A DNA stretch of 50,739 nucleotides from Acetobacter sp. (GTDB lineage: Bacteria > Pseudomonadota > Alphaproteobacteria > Acetobacterales > Acetobacteraceae): NCBI GenBank assembly GCA_017474285.1, contig JAFVHT010000040.1:1-50739 (forward strand). Direction: 5' to 3'. Below the pieces are notes generated by a model. It ran no database searches, was not told the DNA's origin, and worked only from the letters and a program-made list of their open reading frames with translations. Every line of letters begins with the position of its first letter. Position 1 is the first letter of the stretch. The position numbers were made by a program, and so were the translations under genes. Shown here piece after piece: positions 8,936-16,889 of this stretch.

Positions 8936-9036
8936 AAGACAAAAAAGATAAAGTCAGGCAATTGTGTTTAAAAAATAACAAATAAGCACTTATAACGGAT
9001 GGCATAGGAAAGATCGTGCTATAGGGAAACTCGGTT

Positions 9037-9855
9037 ATGGTGAGAAAATATAAATATAAAAGTTTAAGGCAACGTTTATGGGCGTGTGTTGTTATATTAA
9101 GTCTGTATGGCATTGGAGGAGAGTACACGGCTTGGGCACAAACTTCACCGTCTGCAGTAAAAGATCTTTTTGATAAAGGGGTTGCTCTTGATCAACAAGG
9201 GTATAGGCAAGAGGCGATTTCTGTCTGGGATAAGATCGTTCGTGAGTTCGGTAGTGGGCAAGATCTGACAACGCAACGTTTTGTGGCAGGGTCTTTACGG
9301 AATAAAGGGATTGACCTTGACAAATTAAAGCGTTACGAGGAGTCAATAGCAACGGATAATGAGATTATTCGTCATTTTCAAGGTTTACAGGATCTAACGT
9401 TACAACAACAAGTAGCTGGAGCTTTAGTCGATAAGGGTATAGACCTTGACAAATTGCGTCGTTATGAAGAGTCTATTGCAACGGATGATGAGATAATCCG
9501 CCAATTTGGTGGTTTACAAAATATTGAGATACAAAGATTTGTCGCTGGTGCTTTACGTAACAAGGGGGCTACTCTTGCTGAGTTACAACGCTATGAGGAG
9601 GCTATTGCGACTAATGATGAACTTATTCGTAGGTTTGGTGATTCACAAGATCTGACAATACAACAAAAAATAGCGATGGCTTTATATAATAGAGGTGTCT
9701 CTCTTGTTTTTTTGAAACGTTTTGGACAAGCTAAAGCGGATTGTGATGCATTGATTCAGCGTTTTAAGGAATCGCAGGACCCTGTTATACAGAAAATTAT
9801 TGCAATGGCGCAGCAAGATTTTACTTCTTTGCCTCAAGCGCAGGAAGGTAAATAA
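9037..9855 (+). CDS. Secreted TPR-repeat protein
   Basis: This 272-aa paralogue of the preceding gene has an N-terminal basic stretch MVRKYKYKSLRQR, a hydrophobic core and a likely cleavage site after TAWA (about residue 34). Four to five 43-residue units follow; two adjacent ones (around RYEESIATDNEIIRHF and RYEESIATDDEIIRQF) are nearly identical, which points to recent internal duplication. It ends in DPVIQKIIAMAQQDF, the shared terminal motif. The 3' flank AATAAAAGACAAAAA matches the flank of the gene before it. Probably periplasmic; no catalytic residues are visible. Confidence 0.8.
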   Translation: MVRKYKYKSLRQRLWACVVILSLYGIGGEYTAWAQTSPSAVKDLFDKGVALDQQGYRQEAISVWDKIVREFGSGQDLTTQRFVAGSLRNKGIDLDKLKRYEESIATDNEIIRHFQGLQDLTLQQQVAGALVDKGIDLDKLRRYEESIATDDEIIRQFGGLQNIEIQRFVAGALRNKGATLAELQRYEEAIATNDELIRRFGDSQDLTIQQKIAMALYNRGVSLVFLKRFGQAKADCDALIQRFKESQDPVIQKIIAMAQQDFTSLPQAQEGK

Positions 9856-10019
9856 AAGACAAAAACAGGTGGAAAATATATAAAAAATTGGTAGAATACC
9901 ACGCGCTAATAAATAGCTGTACAGAACAGTTATAAACAGATATAACTCCGATTAGAGGGGGTTAGCTGGAATAATCAAGAATAATGAGCAGGGTTAGAAC
10001 CCTTAAAGGACACATGATT

Positions 10020-10541
10020 ATGAGAAAGAAATATAAAAACATAAGCCCATACTTGGGCGCAGGTTTTATCGCTTTAAGCCTATTGAGCATAGCCCCAGCA
10101 CATGCCCAGAGTGCAGCCGCTTTACTAGAAAAGGGTATGGATTTTTACGGACAAGGGGGACATCTTGATGAGTCACTTGCCACCTATAACAAGCTTATTA
10201 ACCGTTTTAGCAATTCACAAGATCCAGAAGAACGATACAACGTAGCCCAAGCCTTGTATAATAAGAATATTGTTCTTGTTACTCTTCAACGTTATAAAGA
10301 AGCCCTTTCAACTTGTAACGAGCTTATTAAAAGGTACGGAGACGCACAAGATCCTGAAATACAAAGAGTTATAGCGCAAGCCTTATATAGTAAAGGGAAT
10401 ATACTTTGCGAATTGTTGAATCAACGTCAACAAGCGCAAGAGGTTTTTACAGAGATTATTAATCGTTTTAGTGACACGAGAGATCCACAAATACAGAGAG
10501 TAGTAAATAAGGCAAAAGTCTATCTTATGGTTCGTCAATAA
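10020..10541 (+). CDS. Secreted TPR-repeat protein, short
   Basis: This short paralogue has a signal peptide from MRKKYKNISPYLG to a likely cleavage after APAHA. Three repeat units follow and the usual DPQIQRVVNKAKVYL end. The ATG at 10020 is chosen over upstream in-frame ATGs (9984, 10014) because the AAAGGA site at 10005-10010 then has a 9-base spacer and the signal peptide begins directly at its basic residues. Only 23 bases separate it from the next gene, so the two are probably co-transcribed. It is one of the less divergent, apparently intact copies. Confidence 0.78.
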   Translation: MRKKYKNISPYLGAGFIALSLLSIAPAHAQSAAALLEKGMDFYGQGGHLDESLATYNKLINRFSNSQDPEERYNVAQALYNKNIVLVTLQRYKEALSTCNELIKRYGDAQDPEIQRVIAQALYSKGNILCELLNQRQQAQEVFTEIINRFSDTRDPQIQRVVNKAKVYLMVRQ

Positions 10542-10564
10542 AAGACTAAATAAAAAGGTAGTTT

Positions 10565-11251
10565 ATGAAAACTAGAGAACGTAAGTATTTAAGGCGATGC
10601 TTAGGGGCATACGTTGTTACGTTAAACTTGTGTGGTGTAGTGCTATTGTGGGGTGTGTCCTCTGTTGTGGCGGTAGAAACTGCGTCAGCTTCCTCTAACA
10701 CAGTGCAAGAACAGACAGTAGAGGCTCTTTTAGAAAAAGGGATTGCTTTTGCTAAAAAAGGAAACGATCAAGATGCGCTTTCAGTTTTTAATGATCTTAT
10801 TCATCGTTTTGAAGCTTCGAAAGATCTTACGATACAACGACTTACGGCACGAGCTTTTTTCTATAAAGTGACGACTCTTTTTCATCAAGGGAATAGGCAA
10901 GAGGCGGTTTCTGTGAGCGATGAGCTGGTTCGTCGTTTTGGTAATTCAAAAGATCTTACGATACAGCAATACTTAACGGGAACTCTAGGTTTTAAGGGTG
11001 ATGCTCTTTGTGCATTGCAGCATTATAAGGAAGCTATTGCTGCATATGATGATCTTATTGGTCGTTTTAGTAACTCAAAAGACCCAGTAATACGATATGG
11101 CGTGGCAAGAGCTTTAATTACCAAAGGTCATACTCTTAGTGATTTTTTGCAGCACGAAGAGGCTAATGCGGTAGGTGATAAGTCAGTCCACGTGCTTGAG
11201 TCTTTACAAGATATTAAGGTACCAAGACATAGCGTGGGCTTTATACAATAA
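10565..11251 (+). CDS. Secreted TPR-repeat protein, truncated by a frameshift
   Basis: The 228-aa product has a signal peptide (MKTRERKYLRRCLGAY, then a hydrophobic stretch, cleavage probably near VVAVETA) and about four 43-residue units. It ends abnormally in VPRHSVGFIQ. Removing one G from the GGG at 11236-11238 would continue the protein as ALYNKGVFLA in another frame, the normal family sequence. The expressed product would therefore lack the last repeat and the conserved C-terminal helix. It belongs to the TPR cluster and follows the previous gene by 23 bases. Confidence 0.7.
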   Translation: MKTRERKYLRRCLGAYVVTLNLCGVVLLWGVSSVVAVETASASSNTVQEQTVEALLEKGIAFAKKGNDQDALSVFNDLIHRFEASKDLTIQRLTARAFFYKVTTLFHQGNRQEAVSVSDELVRRFGNSKDLTIQQYLTGTLGFKGDALCALQHYKEAIAAYDDLIGRFSNSKDPVIRYGVARALITKGHTLSDFLQHEEANAVGDKSVHVLESLQDIKVPRHSVGFIQ

Positions 11252-11402
11252 AGGGGTTTTTCTTGCTTAGTTACATCGTTATAAACGGGCGAAAACAGTT
11301 TTGGAGAACCTTGTTGATCGTTTTAAGAAGTCGAAAGACCCTGAAATACAAAAGGAAATTGCTGATACAAAGAGATTTCTCACTCTTTTATCTTATCAGT
11401 AA
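11238..11402 (+). pseudogene. Displaced 3' end of the preceding TPR gene
   Basis: In the frame from 11238 the sequence reads ALYNKGVFLA, a TAG at 11268-11270 where Glu is expected, then LHRYKRAKTVLENLVDRF and DPEIQKEIADTKRFL with a stop at 11400-11402. This is the standard terminal repeat of the family. Two lesions, a frameshift and a nonsense codon, indicate true decay rather than one sequencing error. Confidence 0.75.
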
Positions 11403-11465
11403 TATAAGCTATTGGATTCTGAAAAATGTGTGCTCAACAAGTGAAAAAATTGAAAAAAATAAACT

Positions 11466-11912
11466 ATGCGCTTAATAGCAGTTGGGCGTATGAAAGATCG
11501 GGCTGAAAAAGCTCTATTAGAACGTTATGTTAAGCGTTTGCGTCCTTCGCTTACAATTGTAGAACTCCCTGACGGGCGTGGTTCTTCTGCGGAAATAAAG
11601 CGGCAAGAAGCCCGAGCTCTTTTAGCTGCTTGTTCACCACAAGCCTATGTTGTGGCGTTAGATGAATCTGGCAAGCAATGGAAAAGTGCTGTCTTTGCGC
11701 AGGCTTTGCAGACTTGGCAAGAAGAGGGGCGTCTACTCTGTTTCATCATAGGTGGGGCGGATGGGCTTGAAACTTCGGTGTTACAACGTGCTAATTTGTG
11801 TTTATCGTTGGGACTGTTGACGTTGCCCCATATGTTGGCGCGGATTATATTGGTTGAACAATTGTATCGGGCGCAAACCATTTTAGCAGGACACCCTTAT
11901 CATCGCGCGTAA
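11466..11912 (+). CDS. rlmH: 23S rRNA pseudouridine-1915 N3-methyltransferase
   Basis: RlmH methylates pseudouridine 1915 in helix 69 of 23S rRNA, using AdoMet through a SPOUT trefoil knot. The 148 aa include FIIGGADGL and the C-terminal HPYHR signature, with LTLPHMLARIILVEQLYRA between them, as in the whole family. The usual partner rsfS is displaced 5.4 kb upstream by the TPR array. The gene starts at an ATG with no strong ribosome site, 63 bases after the TPR remnant. Confidence 0.96.
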   Translation: MRLIAVGRMKDRAEKALLERYVKRLRPSLTIVELPDGRGSSAEIKRQEARALLAACSPQAYVVALDESGKQWKSAVFAQALQTWQEEGRLLCFIIGGADGLETSVLQRANLCLSLGLLTLPHMLARIILVEQLYRAQTILAGHPYHRA

Positions 11913-11960
11913 GTTTGTTTCCTTAAGCTATAAAAGAATTAAAAAGAGTGGTGTGAGAGT

Positions 11961-11991
11961 ACGACAGAGGTATGGCATATCGTGGTATAAT
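11961..11991 (+). promoter_or_regulatory. Candidate promoter for lutABC
   Basis: An extended -10 element TGGTATAAT lies at 11983-11991, with a weak -35 candidate ACGACA at 11961-11966 (19-bp spacer). A transcript starting about 7 bases later would begin just before the ATG at 12017. This also argues against the in-frame ATG at 11972 as the lutA start. Confidence 0.5.
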
Positions 11992-12016
11992 TTACAGAAG
12001 AGATGAAGAGGCTATA

Positions 12017-12772
12017 ATGAAAACTACTATGAAAATTGGGCTATTTGTACCGTGTTACATTGATGCGTTTTTTCCAAAAACAGGGATTGCAACCTTGGAA
12101 CTGCTGGAAAAATGTGGTCAACATGTTGAATACCCTATGACACAAACCTGCTGTGGGCAGCCTATGGCAAATGCTGGTTGCAACGCTGATGCTGCTGTGG
12201 CTGAAGATCTTTTTATACGTAATTTTGCCCGATATGATGCAATCGTGGTACCGTCAGGCAGTTGTGCCAACCATGTACGCCATCATTTTGACGCGATTCC
12301 TCAAACCGATGAAGTAGAGCATGTGCGTCGTAACACCTATGAACTGGTAGAGTTTTTACACGATATTTTGAAAGTGCAAGAATTTCCATGGGCGGAATTT
12401 CCTCATAAAGTAGGGCTTCATAATAGTTGTAGCACATTACGATCGTTACGTACCGCAAGTATGTCGGAATTGGGAGAGTCGTTTTTTTCTAAACCTATGG
12501 CGTTATTATCTCATGTGAAAGGGATTTCGTTTGTTACACCGAAACGCCCTGATGAGTGTTGTGGGTTTGGGGGTACGTTTTGCATTACAGAAGAGGCTGT
12601 TTCTGTCCGTATGGGACTTGATAAAATACAAGATCATTATACAGCAGGGGCAGAATATATTGTTTCAGCTGATAGTTCGTGCTTGATGCACCAACAAGGG
12701 TGTGCCGAACGTGCAGGCGTGCCAATACGTTTTATCCATATTGCAGAGATTTTGAATGGATCACGGGCATGA
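12017..12772 (+). CDS. lutA: Lactate utilization protein A (Fe-S oxidoreductase subunit)
   Basis: LutA is one of three subunits that oxidise L-lactate to pyruvate in the cytoplasm. Two cysteine-rich CCG blocks are present: CCGQPMANAGC near residue 41 and CCGFGGTFC near residue 182, the heterodisulfide-reductase-like metal-binding motifs. The ATG at 12017 is preferred: it follows GAAGAGG with a 6-base spacer and is supported by the promoter position. The stop overlaps the next ATG in an ATGA, indicating translational coupling to lutB. The related glycolate oxidase iron-sulfur subunit is an alternative, but the lutABC gene order argues for lactate. Confidence 0.9.
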   Translation: MKTTMKIGLFVPCYIDAFFPKTGIATLELLEKCGQHVEYPMTQTCCGQPMANAGCNADAAVAEDLFIRNFARYDAIVVPSGSCANHVRHHFDAIPQTDEVEHVRRNTYELVEFLHDILKVQEFPWAEFPHKVGLHNSCSTLRSLRTASMSELGESFFSKPMALLSHVKGISFVTPKRPDECCGFGGTFCITEEAVSVRMGLDKIQDHYTAGAEYIVSADSSCLMHQQGCAERAGVPIRFIHIAEILNGSRA

Positions 12773-14154
12773 AAGTTACCCCTGTTAATCATGCCAAAGC
12801 GGCAGAAGAGTTTATAAAAGACACCTCGCATGAACGTTTTCATGATAAGCGCTTGTGGGATTTGCGACAAAAGCGTGATGAGCAAATGCATGCATTGCCA
12901 GAATGGCAAGAGTTGCGCAGCCTTGCTTCACAAATTAAAGAGCATACTTTAACCCATTTACCAGATTATCTTGAGCAATTTGAAGCCAACGCGACTAAAA
13001 ATGGCATTCATGTGCATTGGGCGGTAGATGCAGCGGAACATAACCGTATTGTGGGAGAAATTTTAAAAAAACACGGAGTGCGTTCGCTTATCAAAAGTAA
13101 ATCCATGGTCACGGAAGAGTGCGAAATGGCGCCTTATTTGGCGCAACATGGCGTGTGTGTGATAGAAACAGACCTTGGTGAACGTATTCAACAACTTGAT
13201 AAGCAAATGCCGAGCCATATTGTGGTGCCTGCTGTGCACAAATTGGCTTCAGACGTGGCAAAGCTTTTTGCAAAACATTACAACACTGATCCCGATGATG
13301 ATGACCCGCACTCTTTGGCGTGGGCACAAAGGCTTGCTGCCCGTCCTGTTATTTTATCTGCTGATGCGGGGATGACGGGAGTTAATTTTGCGGTTGCTGA
13401 AACGGGGAGCTTCGTTGTGTGTACCAACGAAGGCAACGCTGATTTATCGGCGACAGTGCCAAAACTTCACATTGCAACTTTGGGAATAGAACGACTTGTT
13501 CCTCGCATGGCAGATCTTGGGGTGTTTATTCGGTTACTTTCCCGCAGTGCATTAGGTTCGCCGATTACGCAATATACAACCCATTTCCGCGCCCCTCAAA
13601 AAGGGAGCGAAATGCATGTTGTGTTGGTTGATAATGGTCGTTCGCATCGTTTGGGTATGAAAGACTTTTGGACATCGCTCAAATGTATTCGGTGTGGGGC
13701 GTGTATGAATACTTGTCCGGTTTATCGCCGTTCGGGAGGGTTATCATACGGGGCTGTTTATTCAGGACCTATAGGCGCTATTATTGACCCAACATTTAAT
13801 GAACGAAAATATAGCACTCTACCTTTTGCTTCTACGATGAATGGGAGTTGTACGCATGTATGTCCGGTTAAAATCAATATTCATGAACAGCTTTATCAAT
13901 GGCGACGGGTATTAGCCGAACATCACGAACTACCTTTTGTAAAGCGGGAAATGATGCGTATGGCGGGAAAGTTGTTAGGACAACCAAAACTTTACCGGGC
14001 GGCGCTGAGAGGGGCAGAAACTGCGTTAAGTGTTGTGCCACGCGTTTTGCTCTATAACGCTATGAATCCTTGGGGCAAAAACAGAGAATTACCGCCACCT
14101 GTGTCACAAACATTTTATGCATGGTATCAAGAGAATCGGATCAAAAAAGGATAA
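12769..14154 (+). CDS. lutB: Lactate utilization protein B (ferredoxin-type Fe-S protein)
   Basis: LutB carries the LUD domain and two [4Fe-4S] clusters of the lactate oxidation complex. The cluster ligands are visible in CIRCGACMNTCPVYRRSGG and, further on, in CTHVCPVKIN. Upstream lies the LUD region with GMTGVNFAVAETGS and EGNADLSATVPKLHI. The start at 12769 overlaps the lutA stop (ATGA); a longer frame from 12679 would overlap lutA by 94 bases and adds no conserved sequence. The length of 461 aa is normal for the family. Confidence 0.92.
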   Translation: MKVTPVNHAKAAEEFIKDTSHERFHDKRLWDLRQKRDEQMHALPEWQELRSLASQIKEHTLTHLPDYLEQFEANATKNGIHVHWAVDAAEHNRIVGEILKKHGVRSLIKSKSMVTEECEMAPYLAQHGVCVIETDLGERIQQLDKQMPSHIVVPAVHKLASDVAKLFAKHYNTDPDDDDPHSLAWAQRLAARPVILSADAGMTGVNFAVAETGSFVVCTNEGNADLSATVPKLHIATLGIERLVPRMADLGVFIRLLSRSALGSPITQYTTHFRAPQKGSEMHVVLVDNGRSHRLGMKDFWTSLKCIRCGACMNTCPVYRRSGGLSYGAVYSGPIGAIIDPTFNERKYSTLPFASTMNGSCTHVCPVKINIHEQLYQWRRVLAEHHELPFVKREMMRMAGKLLGQPKLYRAALRGAETALSVVPRVLLYNAMNPWGKNRELPPPVSQTFYAWYQENRIKKG

Positions 14155-14162
14155 ACTTCATC

Positions 14163-14750
14163 ATGAGTTCTCGGGAAAAAATTTTAGCACGTTTACATAA
14201 TAATCGCCCAGATCCAGATCAATATCCTTTACCGTCTATTCCTCCATTAGGGGAAAGAACAGCAACGCGCCAAAAATTTGAAGAAAACCTTAAAGCACTT
14301 GGCGGACAGGTGTTGGAACAACAGACATGGGAAACGCTTGAACAGGCAATAAAGCGGTATTTTCCGCATGAGAAAGTTATTTGCTCGGCTGTACCGGAAT
14401 TTTGCGGCACAATACGGGTTGATGAACTGACCTCTCCTCAACAAGCGGATAAAGTAGATGTATTGGTGGTTAGATCGCCTTTTGGTATTGCCGAAACAGG
14501 GTCTATTTTTTTGAGTGAAGAGGAACTTCACTCGCTGAATTCGGTTGCCCATTTAACGCAACATATTGTTGTGTTGTTATCTGAAAATGATCTTGTAGCC
14601 AATATGCACGTCGCTTATGAGCAAAGGGCGGAATTTCATCATGCGCGGTATGGTGTGTTGATGAGTGGTCCTTCTGCAACGGCGGATATTCAAGGTGTGT
14701 TAATACGCGGGGCACAAGGTGTGCGTACTCTCAGCATTTGGTGGGAGTAA
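14163..14750 (+). CDS. lutC: Lactate utilization protein C
   Basis: LutC is the third subunit of the lactate oxidation complex and consists of a LUD domain. Typical elements are VLVVRSPFGIAETGSIFLSE and the C-terminal SGPSATADIQGVLIRGAQG. The ATG at 14163 follows an AAAAAAGGA site that overlaps the lutB end; only 8 bases separate the genes. The 195-aa length is slightly short but normal. Strand, spacing and order make lutABC one operon. Confidence 0.92.
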   Translation: MSSREKILARLHNNRPDPDQYPLPSIPPLGERTATRQKFEENLKALGGQVLEQQTWETLEQAIKRYFPHEKVICSAVPEFCGTIRVDELTSPQQADKVDVLVVRSPFGIAETGSIFLSEEELHSLNSVAHLTQHIVVLLSENDLVANMHVAYEQRAEFHHARYGVLMSGPSATADIQGVLIRGAQGVRTLSIWWE

Positions 14751-14885
14751 AAGGAGGTAAGCTGAACATTACAGCAAGGTGAAAAAGGAGGTCTTTCTAG
14801 AATAAATGAAAATCGGTTAAAAATGGTTGAAAATAGTAGGGTTTGGTTGTTCTGAAAAAAGTATAAGTAAAAAGAGGTAAAAGAA
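14751..14885 (+). other. Intergenic leader with two strong Shine-Dalgarno-like sites
   Basis: AAAGGAGGT occurs at 14750-14758 and AAGGAGGT at 14785-14792 without a conserved gene after either. Only a four-codon frame (ATGAAAATCGGTTAA, 14806-14820) and an eleven-codon stretch (start near 14833) are nearby. They could be a leader peptide region or chance. Confidence 0.3.
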
Positions 14886-15962
14886 GTGCGTATAGCTTAT
14901 TTAATTGCATCTGCAAATGGAGGGGGAGCGGAACGTCTTCTTATTCCAGCATGTAATTTTCTTAGAGATGTCGGGCATGAAGTTATCGTCTTTGCTCCAT
15001 GTAAAGGAGATGGACGAGCACGTTCTTGGTGGGAAAATGCGGGTATTAAGTATTTTATACAAAATAATACTTTTACGCATGATCCCATGTTTATTTTTTG
15101 GTTACGCTCATATTTCAAAGCATGGAAACCAGATCTTATTTGGACTTCTCATGACGATATTACCCAAGTCGGGCAATATATTGGTAAAGAACTCCGTATT
15201 CCTGTTGTGAGTTGGCACCATATTAACTATTTGTACTGCTCACTGATACACACAGGCGGAGACACATGCCTTTGGGTGAGTGACGCACGTTCAACAACAG
15301 AAATGTTAGCGCAACATCTTTCGGCTGAAAGATTGGCACATTGGCCGCCGCCTCTTTTTCAAGAAAATCCTTCCAAACTCGCTCAACCTTGGCAACCAGG
15401 TACACCTCTACGTTTTGGGTCTGTCGGGCGTTTGCATTACCACAAAGGCTACGACGTTCTTATAAAAGCTCTCTCGCTTTTAGATGATGAAACACGCTCT
15501 ATTCCTTTTCATATTACTATTGTTGGAGATGGGCCAGAACAGCACAATCTTCAATCCCTTATCTCTCAATACAACCTTCAAAATTATATTACTCTTGCAG
15601 GCTTTATGGCAGATCCACAGCCTTTCCTATCGACATTGCATCTTTCTATTAACCCTTCCAGACTTGAAAGCCTTTGTAACGCTGCGCATGAGGCTATGAA
15701 TTTAGGATTACCGTGTATCGCAACCGATGTTGCTGAACTCAAATATTCTGTTGAAAACAACAAAACAGGCTGGTCTGTTCCATCAGAGGACCCGATAGCT
15801 CTTAGTAACGCTCTTAAAGAGGCACTTCATAATCCTCATACTCTTGCCTCTATGGGGCAAAACGCGCGCGATTACGTCTCTCAAACTTTTAGTCAAGAAG
15901 CCTTCTCCCAAAACGGATACCGCGTTCTTGAGAAAATATATAACCTCACGGGACTAAAATAA
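14886..15962 (+). CDS. Glycosyltransferase, GT4 family (GT-B fold)
   Basis: The 358-aa protein has a two-domain GT-B layout. The N-terminal domain opens with RIAYLIASANGGGAERLL, the usual glycine-rich start of GT4 enzymes. The C-terminal donor-binding domain starts at LRFGSVGRLHYHKGYDVLI and contains VGDGPEQHNLQSLI and the EX7E-like region INPSRLESLCNAAHEAMNLG. It would transfer a sugar from a nucleotide donor to an acceptor that cannot be read from sequence, probably a cell-surface glycan or lipid. The GTG start at 14886 follows AAGAGGT. It stands alone between lutC and a convergent restriction remnant. Confidence 0.85.
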   Translation: MRIAYLIASANGGGAERLLIPACNFLRDVGHEVIVFAPCKGDGRARSWWENAGIKYFIQNNTFTHDPMFIFWLRSYFKAWKPDLIWTSHDDITQVGQYIGKELRIPVVSWHHINYLYCSLIHTGGDTCLWVSDARSTTEMLAQHLSAERLAHWPPPLFQENPSKLAQPWQPGTPLRFGSVGRLHYHKGYDVLIKALSLLDDETRSIPFHITIVGDGPEQHNLQSLISQYNLQNYITLAGFMADPQPFLSTLHLSINPSRLESLCNAAHEAMNLGLPCIATDVAELKYSVENNKTGWSVPSEDPIALSNALKEALHNPHTLASMGQNARDYVSQTFSQEAFSQNGYRVLEKIYNLTGLK

Positions 15963-16015
15963 ACTATGTGTGTTGTGGTGTGTTATTGTGCGGGGAAAAA
16001 AGGAGAAAAAAACGG

Positions 16016-16878
16016 CTAGCGGTGGGAGAGCGTGTTTAAAACGCCGTTTTCTAAATCTTTGATATTATAGAGCGTGTTTAAGATATCGAAAGTCTCTTCT
16101 AAATTGTTTTTAGCACTGCGCCAGCCTAAACCATCGGTAACCCAAATAAAAGTTAAGCCATTTATTGTGTCAATTTCTTGTGCAAGTGTTTTATAACTTC
16201 TTGAGGTTTCATTGAGTTTGGAACCGCCACTAGCGTAAAAATTTGTTTCAATTGCGTAGAGTTGTTGTTCTGTTTTGATAACGAAATCAAAACGTTTTTC
16301 CATTTTTCCTTGATGAGAAATAGCAGAGAGGTTGATGTGCCATTTTTCATGTATTTCGTGAATATACATTTCCTTAAAATAATGGACGTCTCTTTCAAAA
16401 CCTGCTTTTTTAATGAAACTCTCAACAAGGTTTTCCATAAGGTGTCCACCTCGGTTTTTGCGTGCATTTGAATCTAATCCTGTTTCAATACCTGTCGCAT
16501 AATCAATTAAATTGTTAATAATATGGTGCTCTAACATATGGAAAAGTTTTGTTTTTCGCATAAATTTTTTATAGTCATTGAGGCTATAATTTGGTTTTGT
16601 AAAAGAAAAACGATATTCTCTATCAGTATCGGTCACATAAATTTCGTTTGAACGAACCGCTAAAAGTAACGGGATACATTTTAAAACTTCGGGGTATCTT
16701 TCTACGATACTCTCAAAATCTCGTTCAATATTCTTAGAGACTACTAATGTGTTTAAGATGTTAAGCTCTACCTTGACGTTGCGATGTTTTTGCTGATTTT
16801 GTCAAAGTCACAATAATAATCATAACTAGCGATACTTTCCCTAAAAGTTGAAAACCATACTTGAAAATTTCTTCGCAT
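16016..16878 (-). pseudogene. DpnII/MboI-type restriction endonuclease (GATC), frameshifted
   Basis: The C-terminal 206 codons (16636 down to 16016) contain GLDSNARKNRGGHLMENL and RFDFVIKTEQQLYAIETNFY, diagnostic of the DpnII/MboI family that cuts at GATC. The same frame continues upstream without a start codon as VKVELNILNTLVVSKNIE and CIPLLLAVRSNEIY. The N-terminus, MRRNFQVWFSTFRESIASYD, is read from an ATG at 16878 in a different frame. One missing base around 16775-16782 joins the two into about 287 residues, the full family length. If real, the shift removes the nuclease. A product from the GTG at 16636 would lack about 80 residues. The DpnA-like methylase gene ends 11 bases upstream. 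Confidence 0.85.
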
Positions 16879-16889
16879 GTAAAAACTTT

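Larger units (their letters stand above)
7490..11402 (+). repeat. Tandem array of 43-residue TPR paralogues
   Basis: Four secreted TPR genes lie head to tail, with two further family members just upstream (6146 and 6781). The protein repeat period counted between successive RYEE motifs is 43 residues, longer than the canonical 34-residue TPR. Similar 3' flanks (ATAAAAGAC followed by A-rich sequence) after three of the copies support origin by tandem gene duplication. Confidence 0.8.

Noticed and set aside
11263..11475. A 70-codon frame overlapping the start of rlmH
   Set aside because: It has no family resemblance; the same DNA in another frame encodes the terminal TPR repeat of the gene before it.
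12679..12768. A longer N-terminus for lutB
   Set aside because: The extension overlaps lutA in another frame, while the ATGA overlap at 12769 gives the normal start.
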